DNA of 12,921 nt from an uncultured Woeseiaceae bacterium (GTDB lineage Bacteria; Pseudomonadota; Gammaproteobacteria; Steroidobacterales; Woeseiaceae). Position 1 is the stretch's first letter. Every line of letters starts with the position of its first letter. This document shows, in pieces, positions 4,968 through 11,781 of this stretch. The stretch lies in NCBI GenBank assembly GCA_945787435.1, contig CALZHX010000244.1, forward strand, positions 1-12,921, given 5' to 3'. Made by a program: the position numbers and the translations under genes. Below the pieces are notes generated by a model, which was given only the letters and a program-made list of their open reading frames with translations, had not been told where the DNA came from and did not search any database.

Positions 4968-7734
4968 CTTCGGTTCGCTTAATCTCATACGCAGGCCAGT
5001 ACTGATTATCGAGTTTAAGTGTGATGACTTCGACAACATCGTTCCAGGTCACCGTCTTCAGGCGCACTGACTCGCGGTCCTGTTTTGCCGCTACCGCGGC
5101 AATGAACGCTTCCAGATCCGGTGTCGGCGTTTCGTCGACCTCAATCACGCGACGGCCTGCCCACAGTCCGTATCGCGTCGCAGGCGAACCGTAGCTAAAG
5201 AAGGCGACGTACACGCCGTAAGGGTCAATACCGCGCTGGGCGGCCATTGGCCGATGCGGATTCTGAATCAGTGCACCTGCCCACGATACTGCTCTGTCGA
5301 TGCCGCGACCGTCCAGTACCGCTGTCTCAATTTCGATGTCGCGCGCACTGCCGTTCCGCCATACTGTAACCGTAACTTGCGGTTTTTGAACCGCTTTCTC
5401 GAGACTACGGAATGTTGTCACAACCTCGCCGTCGATGGCCAGGACCATGTCGCCGTTGCGCAAGTTGGCAGACGCAGCGGTGCCGGCGACGAGTCGCGTG
5501 ACGCTCAGGGCACGGCGATTAACCGGGTTGTCAGCCTCGAGCCGCGCCAGCCACTCTTCGTCGACACCCATGTTGCGAGCCGCGAACAAGGGTGAGTACA
5601 CAAACTCCGCTTCCAGTGAAAAGAACGGCCGCCCTTCTCTCACAATGTCGACGAATTCCATGACGAGATCCGCGCCAACGCCACGATTCACTTGTGTATT
5701 GTCGCCACCCGACTGAATCGCGAAGCTTGACCACATAGCCGCAACACGCCCGCGCTTGTCGACCAATACGCCGTCATAATCCGTCGGCGCATTAACGAGA
5801 TTGACGCCCTCAATGTTCGAATCACGAAAACGCAATGTGCGGGACAGCGGTAGATTCAACGGACCGACCGACGAGACCGTGCTGCGCTGGTGCGCGAGCT
5901 GATGATCGCCTTTGATGCCGACGACCCAGACATCATCACCCGGCTTCAATTCGACCGGATTGAATTCAGCCGCCTTGACGGCCGTGTCGTTAATTGTCGC
6001 TGGGTCGTAGGAAATGATCGCGAGATTGTGCAGCGGATGAAGTTGCTCGACCTTCGCCCTGACCTCGAGCGAGCCTGCGAACGTTATGGTCACATCCCCT
6101 ATGGCAATGGGCACTGTATTGCGATCAACAACAACAAGCCCGCGCTCCTTGTCGACGATAAGACCTGTGCCGTAGTAATGCCTGTCCGCAACGCCGGACA
6201 GCGTGTAGGGCAGATCAAACGTAACGACAACGAGCGACGGAGCGATGGACTTCACACGCGGATCGTCATATTTCTTGAGTTCGGTGTGGCCTACTTTCGG
6301 CGCTGCGGCCTCCGGGCCAGGCCCAAGATCACGACACGGCCACACGCCCGTCTCGTCGTCGCGCTTGCAACGCCTGACCGGGAACCACACGCGATCCATC
6401 TCGAAGGAACGCACGATGCTGTTCTGCGGATTGTCCATTGTCACGTAACGCAACTGCGCGCGTTCACCGTCGGCGAGGCCATCGATGGCAGCCTCGAGTT
6501 CGTCAATGTTGTTAATAGGATCTCCGCCAAACTCAGTAATAACCGCGCCGCGGGGAATCGCGGACTTGGATAACAGGTAGCCCGGGTTGGCGACATACAC
6601 ACCCTCCGGCGATCGGTTGTAGTGGCGCGCCTGTTGATAGGACAGGTTGTTGACAATGGCATCACCAAACTCGAGAAACTCGTTTGGTGAAATGGCGTGT
6701 AAGTCCGACACATGCACGGTCTCGGTCACGCTCTTGCCACCACGTTCAACCTGGATTTCGATCTCCTGGCCGACGTGGTCGTCGAGAATCGCGGCAAGCG
6801 GCACAAACTCCGTGACGAGTTCGTCGTTGATGCGAACAAGAATGTCCCCAGGCGCCAGTTTGCCGGCAGCCGGAGAATCCGGAATAACCTGTTCGATCGT
6901 CAGCATGCCAGTCTGGTCCGGGTACGTCATGCGGGCCAGTCGCTCGGATTCATCGGTCAGGCCGAGGCGTTTGAGCTCGTCGAACGCCTTACGCTCGAAC
7001 ATTGTCTGCAACGTACCGCGCGTAACCGCTTCGCCTTGCCGGATCAGGTCGAGCGCACGATGGATCCGATCGAGTGGCAGGAAAAAGCTACTTGCAGCAG
7101 AGTTATTGGCACCGGCGTTGAGGGCAACAACCTCGCCATCGATATTGACGACCGGCGAACCCGAGGACCCACCGGAGGTACCGGACGCCGCCTGCAGATA
7201 GAAGGTGTTGAAGTCGTTGTACTTGCCGCGACCGTAGTCGGGCGCCTTGCGATCAAGGCGAGCGATCGTGCCAGCAAGAATCGATAATTGCTCCCCGGCA
7301 TCGTTGCCTATGACCCGGATCTCGCGCCCGATTCCGGCACCGTCCGGAACCAGTGGCAATTCGGCCGGTTCAATGTAACGGAGTTCGGCCGGGTCATAGC
7401 GAAAAAAGCCGAAGTCGTGCACAGGATCCCGATAAACCGGCGTCAGGCGCACTTCTTCATTGTTCCGAAACACGGCCTCGGCCACGACGGGTCCCGGCGT
7501 CACGACATGGCGATTCGTAAGGATCAGGCCCTGTTTCGCATCAACGACGAAACCGGTCGCCTGGCTGGATGAGTTCCATTCGGTATCGAACGCACGCGTG
7601 CTGTCCACGCGGATCGACACGACCCCCGAGGAAATTCGCTCGAGCGTCTCGGTCCAGGCCGTGTCCTCGGCCGCCGAAACGGTGTTCACCAGTGCTAGCG
7701 CTGCAAGGGCAACGAGAATTCTAAGTCGTGTCAT
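4936..7734 (-). CDS. Secreted tandem HtrA-like serine protease (Nma111p/DEG7-type)
   Basis: A 932-residue protein about twice the length of DegP. It starts with a signal peptide (hydrophobic 5-19, likely cut near VSA-AED, 19-23), so it should act in the periplasm. Protease domain 1 (about 25-235) has a full triad: His76 in LTNRHVV, Asp107 in YRDPVHDFGF, Ser191 in TSGGSSGSPVV. Two PDZ domains follow (about 265-345 and 365-450). A linker with the only two cysteines (456, 467) leads to a second protease fold (about 490-700) whose triad positions are Asn539, Asn570 and Tyr653, so it should be inactive; two more PDZ domains follow (about 730-805 and 825-912). The motifs YRDPVHDFGF, LSYQQAR and RDDETGVW recall eukaryotic Nma111p/DEG7 rather than DegP/DegQ. 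Likely role: protein quality control in the envelope (inference). It is cotranscribed with the overlapping M23 gene downstream. Confidence 0.9.
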   Translation of the reverse strand: MTRLRILVALAALALVNTVSAAEDTAWTETLERISSGVVSIRVDSTRAFDTEWNSSSQATGFVVDAKQGLILTNRHVVTPGPVVAEAVFRNNEEVRLTPVYRDPVHDFGFFRYDPAELRYIEPAELPLVPDGAGIGREIRVIGNDAGEQLSILAGTIARLDRKAPDYGRGKYNDFNTFYLQAASGTSGGSSGSPVVNIDGEVVALNAGANNSAASSFFLPLDRIHRALDLIRQGEAVTRGTLQTMFERKAFDELKRLGLTDESERLARMTYPDQTGMLTIEQVIPDSPAAGKLAPGDILVRINDELVTEFVPLAAILDDHVGQEIEIQVERGGKSVTETVHVSDLHAISPNEFLEFGDAIVNNLSYQQARHYNRSPEGVYVANPGYLLSKSAIPRGAVITEFGGDPINNIDELEAAIDGLADGERAQLRYVTMDNPQNSIVRSFEMDRVWFPVRRCKRDDETGVWPCRDLGPGPEAAAPKVGHTELKKYDDPRVKSIAPSLVVVTFDLPYTLSGVADRHYYGTGLIVDKERGLVVVDRNTVPIAIGDVTITFAGSLEVRAKVEQLHPLHNLAIISYDPATINDTAVKAAEFNPVELKPGDDVWVVGIKGDHQLAHQRSTVSSVGPLNLPLSRTLRFRDSNIEGVNLVNAPTDYDGVLVDKRGRVAAMWSSFAIQSGGDNTQVNRGVGADLVMEFVDIVREGRPFFSLEAEFVYSPLFAARNMGVDEEWLARLEADNPVNRRALSVTRLVAGTAASANLRNGDMVLAIDGEVVTTFRSLEKAVQKPQVTVTVWRNGSARDIEIETAVLDGRGIDRAVSWAGALIQNPHRPMAAQRGIDPYGVYVAFFSYGSPATRYGLWAGRRVIEVDETPTPDLEAFIAAVAAKQDRESVRLKTVTWNDVVEVITLKLDNQYWPAYEIKRTEDGWRRTKIGS

Positions 7735-7855
7735 AGGTTAAAAGACCGGCCTGCGGCGCTACGGTTCCCTATTTGAACACAACCGACCAAGCGAACGAAG
7801 CGACGTAACACTCATAACAGCGCACTCGGGTTTATCGCACAGGCTCGAGACCGCC

Positions 7856-7910
7856 ATGATTGTTGCCGATATGGCTCCCTGCGGTCCGCTTTACTACCGG
7901 CAACAATCAT
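7856..7910. repeat. Perfect 13-bp inverted repeat with 29-base centre
   Basis: ATGATTGTTGCCG (7856-7868) and CGGCAACAATCAT (7898-7910) are exact reverse complements separated by 29 bases. The arms do not extend further. There is no T-run on either side, so it is not a standard intrinsic terminator. It could be a large RNA hairpin, a regulator site, or a dispersed palindromic or miniature mobile element. I see no target-site duplication. Confidence 0.75.
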
Positions 7911-7925
7911 CCCGCCCTCGGCCTC

Positions 7926-7955
7926 CCCGGAGATCGTAGAGGTCCGGGCACCCGG
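7926..7955. repeat. GC-rich hairpin cluster downstream of gcvPB
   Basis: CCCGGA (7926-7931) pairs with TCCGGG (7943-7948), and the palindrome CCGGGCACCCGG (7944-7955) overlaps the right arm, so two alternative hairpins compete. They lie 45-75 bases after the gcvPB stop on its downstream side. This could slow RNase decay or mark the 3' end of the operon, but no T-tract follows. Confidence 0.4.
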
Positions 7956-8000
7956 TGTCGGGCCTGTGTGACTAACCTGGTCGCCCGCTGGCGCAGGTTC

Positions 8001-9467
8001 CTACGGATCGGGTCGGTACTTGAGGTCCAGCTGGCGTGCCGCTTTGACGTCGTCGAGACGTCGCACCGGCAACTTGTATGGCGCTTCCTTGAAACTCGTG
8101 CCGTTATCGCGTGCTTCTGTGGCGATCGCGACCATGGCGTCGACGAAGTTGTCGAGCGTCTCCTTGCTCTCGGTCTCGGTCGGCTCGATCAGCAGACACT
8201 CCGGGACGAGTAGTGGGAAATAAGTCGTCGGCGCATGGTAATTGAGGTCAAGCAGTGCCTTTGCGACGTCCATGGCCGTCAGGTCAAACTCCCTCGCCTC
8301 GTGCTTGAGCGTGACAATGAACTCGTGACTGGCGCGCCGATTCGGAAACGCGAGCGTGAAGCCTGCATCTCGCAGACGCGCCTGCAGGTAATTGGCATTC
8401 AGCGTTGCGTATTCAGCAAGCCGCTTCATGCCGGCGTTACCAACCATGCGCATGTAGATGTAGGCGCGCAGCAACACACCCGAATTGCCCATGAACCCCG
8501 ACAGGCGGCCAATAGAGTGCGGCATGTCGTCTTCTTCCAGCCAGTCGTAATACGACTCGCCGTCGTTGTCCCGTTCGGTGACGACCGGTATCGGCATGTA
8601 CGGCAGCAGGCGTTCGCCAACACCGATAGCGCCGGAACCGGGCCCGCCACCACCATGTGGCGTCGAGAATGTCTTATGCAGGTTCATGTGGATGACATCA
8701 AAACCCATGTCGCCGGGTCGCACCTTGCCGCAAATCGCGTTCAGGTTGGCGCCGTCGTAATACAGCAGACCACCCGCATCCTTGACGATTCGTTCGACCT
8801 CGATGATGTGGCGCTCGAAAACGCCGAGCGTGGACGGGTTGGTCAGCATGATGCCCGCTGTCTTTGGACCAACGACACGCTTGAGCGCCTCGAGATCGAC
8901 GTCGCCTTCCGAATCGGTCGGAACCTCGACGGCCACACAGCCACACATGGTCGCGGTCGCCGGGTTGGTACCGTGCGCTGCATCGGGCACGATAATTTCG
9001 TTGCGCTCGGTGTCACCACGCTCCTGGTGATAAGCGCGAATCATGGCGACACCGGCAAGCTCGCCCTGCGCGCCTGCCATCGGCGTCAGCGACACACCGA
9101 CCATGCCGGTCACAGACTTGAGCATTTCCTGCAATTCGAACATGCACTTCATAAAGCCCTGGCCGTGGCTGACCGGACCGAGCGGGTGCCGTCCTGCGAA
9201 ACCGGGCAGTAGAGCCAGTGCATTACAGGCACGCGGGTTGTACTTCATCGTGCACGAACCCAGCGGAGAGAACTGCGTGTCGATCGAGAAGTTCTTCTGT
9301 GACAGTCGTGTGTAATGGCGCACGACCTGTAACTCGGAGGCCTCCGGCAACAACGGCTCGTCGTCACGCAGAAATGACTTGGGAATACTCGTGTCAGACG
9401 GGTTCAAAGGCGCTTGCGCGAACGCGCGGCGACCCTGACGTGATTTCTCGAATATCAACGTGCTCAT
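8001..9467 (-). CDS. gcvPB: Glycine dehydrogenase (decarboxylating) subunit 2
   Basis: PLP-bearing half of the split P-protein. With GcvPA it decarboxylates glycine and passes the aminomethyl group to the lipoyl arm of GcvH. The 488 residues match the usual subunit-2 length. Motifs: SPLGSCTMKYNPR (67-79), DAAHGTNPATA (162-172), TNPSTLGVFE, YYDGANLNA, and the PLP lysine 265 in MNLHKTFSTPHGGGGPGSG; near the C-terminus, LLIEPTETESKETLD is typical. The ATG at 9467 is supported by GAGGA at 9478-9482, ten bases upstream inside the preceding gene. It is the last gene of gcvT-gcvH-gcvPA-tpx-gcvPB, six bases after the tpx-like stop. A non-coding gap follows, so the operon probably ends here. Confidence 0.97.
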   Translation of the reverse strand: MSTLIFEKSRQGRRAFAQAPLNPSDTSIPKSFLRDDEPLLPEASELQVVRHYTRLSQKNFSIDTQFSPLGSCTMKYNPRACNALALLPGFAGRHPLGPVSHGQGFMKCMFELQEMLKSVTGMVGVSLTPMAGAQGELAGVAMIRAYHQERGDTERNEIIVPDAAHGTNPATATMCGCVAVEVPTDSEGDVDLEALKRVVGPKTAGIMLTNPSTLGVFERHIIEVERIVKDAGGLLYYDGANLNAICGKVRPGDMGFDVIHMNLHKTFSTPHGGGGPGSGAIGVGERLLPYMPIPVVTERDNDGESYYDWLEEDDMPHSIGRLSGFMGNSGVLLRAYIYMRMVGNAGMKRLAEYATLNANYLQARLRDAGFTLAFPNRRASHEFIVTLKHEAREFDLTAMDVAKALLDLNYHAPTTYFPLLVPECLLIEPTETESKETLDNFVDAMVAIATEARDNGTSFKEAPYKLPVRRLDDVKAARQLDLKYRPDP

Positions 9468-9473
9468 TCTTAT

Positions 9474-9992
9474 CTAGTCCTCTTCGACGCTAACGCCCAG
9501 TGACTTGAACGCCGCCCCGTAATTCGGCTCGGTCCTGATGTCTTCGATTTGTTCGATATGCACGACCGTGTTGTGTTCATCGAGCACGACAATGGCGCGT
9601 GCGAACATCCCGGCGAGCGGCCCCTCAACGATTTGCACACCGTAGTTCTCGCCGAAACCCGCGTGGCGAATTGCCGACAACCCGATGACGTTCTTGAGAT
9701 CGTGTTCCTCCTGGAAGCGCCTGTGCGCGAAAGGCAGATCATAGGAAACGGCCAGCATCACGATGTCATCATGCCCTTCGGAGAATTTATCGAACTTGAT
9801 GACTGATTTCGCACAAATAGGCCGGTCGATGCTGATAAAGATATTGAGCAACTTGCGTTTGCCCATAAAGTTGGCCAGCGATACATCCTGCAGGCTGGTA
9901 TTGACGAGCGACACATCGGGCGCGAGTGAGCCGACAGCTGGCAGTTCATCGAATGTGCGGTAGGTCCCACCCAGGTAACTTACTATTGCCAT
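9474..9992 (-). CDS. tpx: Thiol peroxidase (Tpx) homologue with altered active site
   Basis: A 172-residue protein of the atypical 2-Cys peroxiredoxin Tpx family (E. coli 168), recognisable over its full length: GKRKLLNIF (44-52), YDLPFAHRRF, NVIGLSAIRH, YGVQIVEGPLAGMFARAIVVLDE. Tpx normally reduces peroxides using thioredoxin. Here the peroxidatic Cys60 remains, but the motif PxxxTxxC reads IxxxRxxC (Ile53, Arg57), and the resolving Cys (95 in E. coli) is Gln94; Cys60 is the only cysteine. The conserved Arg of ARAIVV (132) is kept. So it is at most a 1-Cys enzyme, and possibly not a peroxidase at all. It has no signal peptide. The gene lies between gcvPA (2-base gap) and gcvPB (6-base gap) with a GGAAG ribosome site inside gcvPA, so it is expressed with glycine cleavage. 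The symbol reflects the family, not proven activity. Confidence 0.88.
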   Translation of the reverse strand: MAIVSYLGGTYRTFDELPAVGSLAPDVSLVNTSLQDVSLANFMGKRKLLNIFISIDRPICAKSVIKFDKFSEGHDDIVMLAVSYDLPFAHRRFQEEHDLKNVIGLSAIRHAGFGENYGVQIVEGPLAGMFARAIVVLDEHNTVVHIEQIEDIRTEPNYGAAFKSLGVSVEED

Positions 9993-9994
9993 TG

Positions 9995-11365
9995 CTATGC
10001 CGACTTCCTTTCCGCAGACGCCATGATTTCGCTCAACGCCGATACATAGGCGTCGATGTCGACCTCCGTCTTCGTCTCAGTGGCACACACGAGTAGCGAA
10101 TTTCCAAGATCGGGATTGCCCGCGGTTAAATCGTAACCACCCAGAATATTTCGTATCGACAGTTCATCGAGGACCGGTGCTACCGGACGATCAAGTCGCA
10201 ACGCAACTTCGTGGAAATACGGGCCGTCGAACAGGCGCTCTACGCCATCAATGGCGGTCAGACTGTCGATGAGCCTGCTGGTGTTTTGATGCGACCGGGT
10301 CGCTATCGAACGCAGGCCGTGATAACCGACGAGCGCCATGTAAATGGTCGCAGCAGTGACCATCAGGCCCTGGTTGGTGCAAATATTCGAAGTCGCCTTG
10401 GAACGCCGAATGTGTTGTTCGCGCGCTTGCAGCGTCAACGCAAAACCCGGTTCACCGTCGAGGTCCGTAGTGCGCCCGATAATTCGTCCCGGCATCTGCC
10501 GTACATGCTTTTGCTTGCAGGTCATGAAACCGAAGTACGGCCCGCCTGACGACAAGGGCACGCCAAGCGGCTGACCTTCGCCAATCGCAATATCAGCGCC
10601 TTCGGTTCCCCAGTGACCGGGCGCTTTGAGCAGCGCCAGCGACGTCGGGTTGACGATGGCAATGACAAAAGCGCCCTGTGCGTGCGCCCAGTCTGTAAGG
10701 CGATCGACATCTTCAAGCGTGCCCGGGAATGACGGTTGCTGGATGGCGACGGCCACAGGACCTTCCCCATCCGGCAAGGACGACATCGCATTGCCTGTCG
10801 CCATGTCCATGTCGAGCCGTTCGAACGTGATGTCTTGCGTGCCCGCAATGGCCGACGCCACCTTTTCGTAGATCGGGTTAACGCCGGGTGCAAGAATGAC
10901 ACGCCCGTTCTTCACCTTGCGGTTGCAGCGCACGGCCATCAGTGCAGCTTCGCCGAGTGCAGAGGCGCCGTCGTAGAGCGATGCATTGCTGACATCGAGA
11001 CCGGTCAGCTCTGTGATCATCGTCTGGTACTCGTAGATCGTCTGCAACGTGCCCTGGCTGGCCTCGGCCTGGTACGGCGTGTAGGCACTGTAATACTCAC
11101 CGCGCGTAGCCAGATCCCAGACGGCGGTTGGTACGTGATGCTCGTAGGCACCGGCGCCGAGGAAACACAGCGGTGCTCCATCCTGTGCAGCGCGTTCACG
11201 CATCAGTCGCGTAATCGCCATCTCGCTCATGGCTTCGGGAACGCCATCGAGCGATTCGATCAGCAGGTCTTTGGGTATCTCATCGAACAACGCGTCGAGA
11301 CTGTGTGCACCAATCACCTCGAGCATTTCGCGAGTGTCGTCGTCGGTATGGGGAATAAAAGGCAT
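9995..11365 (-). CDS. gcvPA: Glycine dehydrogenase (decarboxylating) subunit 1
   Basis: The non-PLP-lysine half of the split P-protein, pairing with GcvPB as an alpha2beta2 glycine decarboxylase. The 456 residues are close to the usual subunit-1 length. Family motifs: MPFIPHT start, FLGAGAYEHHVPTAVWDLATRGEY (cut here: FLGAGAYEHHVP at about 68-79), YTPYQAEASQGTLQ, SLYDGASALGEAALM, SSGGPYFGFM, MPGRIIGRTTDLDG, REQHIRRSKATSNICTNQ. The ATG at 11365 gives the typical N-terminus; a weak AAGAGAAG site overlaps the gcvH stop region. It is nine bases downstream of gcvH and two bases upstream of the tpx-like gene. The separation from gcvPB by another gene is unusual, because the two subunits are normally encoded side by side. 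All listed motifs are seen in the sequence; the pairing is known from the family. Confidence 0.97.
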   Translation of the reverse strand: MPFIPHTDDDTREMLEVIGAHSLDALFDEIPKDLLIESLDGVPEAMSEMAITRLMRERAAQDGAPLCFLGAGAYEHHVPTAVWDLATRGEYYSAYTPYQAEASQGTLQTIYEYQTMITELTGLDVSNASLYDGASALGEAALMAVRCNRKVKNGRVILAPGVNPIYEKVASAIAGTQDITFERLDMDMATGNAMSSLPDGEGPVAVAIQQPSFPGTLEDVDRLTDWAHAQGAFVIAIVNPTSLALLKAPGHWGTEGADIAIGEGQPLGVPLSSGGPYFGFMTCKQKHVRQMPGRIIGRTTDLDGEPGFALTLQAREQHIRRSKATSNICTNQGLMVTAATIYMALVGYHGLRSIATRSHQNTSRLIDSLTAIDGVERLFDGPYFHEVALRLDRPVAPVLDELSIRNILGGYDLTAGNPDLGNSLLVCATETKTEVDIDAYVSALSEIMASAERKSA

Positions 11366-11374
11366 GTGCTTCTC

Positions 11375-11770
11375 TTAGGCTTCTTCTTCGTCCAACAGCG
11401 CCTGGTACGCATCGGGCGTCAACAAGGCACTCTCGTCAATATCACCGCTCGGAGTGATTTTCACAATCCAGCCGGCCTCATACGGTTCCGTATTTATCAT
11501 CTCGGGATCATCGGCAAGCAAGTCGTTAACCGCGGCCACTGTGCCATCGATCGGTGAATACACATCCGATGCTGCTTTCACTGATTCGACCACCGCCATG
11601 TCGCCGCCTTCGGTCACGTCCTGGCCGACTTCGGGAAGCTCCACGTATACAAGGTCACCAAGTGCGGCTTGTGCGTGGTCCGTAACGCCAATTGAAACTG
11701 AGCCGTCATCTTCGCGGCGCAGCCACTCGTGGTCCTTCGTGTACAACAAATCTCCGGGCAGCTCACTCAT
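11375..11770 (-). CDS. gcvH: Glycine cleavage system H protein
   Basis: Lipoyl carrier of the glycine cleavage system; its arm shuttles the aminomethyl group from the P-protein to GcvT and is reoxidised by Lpd (not in this window). The 131 residues match the family. The start LLYTKDHEWLR and the lipoylation site VVESVKAASDVYSP, with Lys65, are typical, as is the GWIVKI segment at about 100-105. Two adjacent starts exist: TTG at 11773 and ATG at 11770. The ATG is chosen because AGGAG (11777-11781) sits six bases before it. That ribosome site overlaps the gcvT stop (TAGGAG), so translation of gcvT and gcvH is probably coupled. It lies between gcvT and gcvPA. Confidence 0.97.
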   Translation of the reverse strand: MSELPGDLLYTKDHEWLRREDDGSVSIGVTDHAQAALGDLVYVELPEVGQDVTEGGDMAVVESVKAASDVYSPIDGTVAAVNDLLADDPEMINTEPYEAGWIVKITPSGDIDESALLTPDAYQALLDEEEA

Positions 11771-11776
11771 CAATCT

Positions 11777-11781
11777 CTCCT
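11777..11781 (-). promoter_or_regulatory. Ribosome binding site of gcvH
   Basis: AGGAG on the minus strand, six bases from the ATG at 11770 and overlapping the TAG stop of gcvT. It decides the start in favour of ATG over the adjacent TTG at 11773, which would be only three bases away. Confidence 0.75.

Larger units (their letters stand above)
7735..8000. other. Non-coding gap between gcvPB and the tandem HtrA gene
   Basis: This 266-bp stretch separates the end of the glycine cleavage operon from the start of the HtrA-M23 pair, both on the minus strand. I see no convincing gene. It holds a perfect 13-bp inverted repeat (7856-7910) and GC-rich hairpins (7926-7955), but no T-run typical of an intrinsic terminator for gcvPB. 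The HtrA promoter should lie in about 7740-7830; no clean -35/-10 pair is visible there, and no good Shine-Dalgarno sequence precedes the ATG at 7734. Confidence 0.7.

Noticed and set aside
4936..5039. Longer M23 product beginning at 5039 (344 residues)
   Set aside because: It would place about 24 polar residues before the signal peptide and deepen the overlap with the protease gene; the ATG at 4967 fits better.
7812..7910. 32-codon minus-strand reading frame starting in the 13-bp inverted repeat (MIVAGSKADRREPY...)
   Set aside because: The start is simply part of the palindrome arm, the ribosome-like GGGGAGG is too far away, and no family is recognised.
8235..9212. 325-codon plus-strand open frame opposite gcvPB
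   Set aside because: It lies wholly inside gcvPB on the other strand, has no recognisable motif, and its amino acid mix is that of an antisense shadow.
10736..11557. 273-codon plus-strand open frame opposite gcvPA and gcvH
   Set aside because: Antisense to two well-identified genes and crossing their boundary; no motif or ribosome site.
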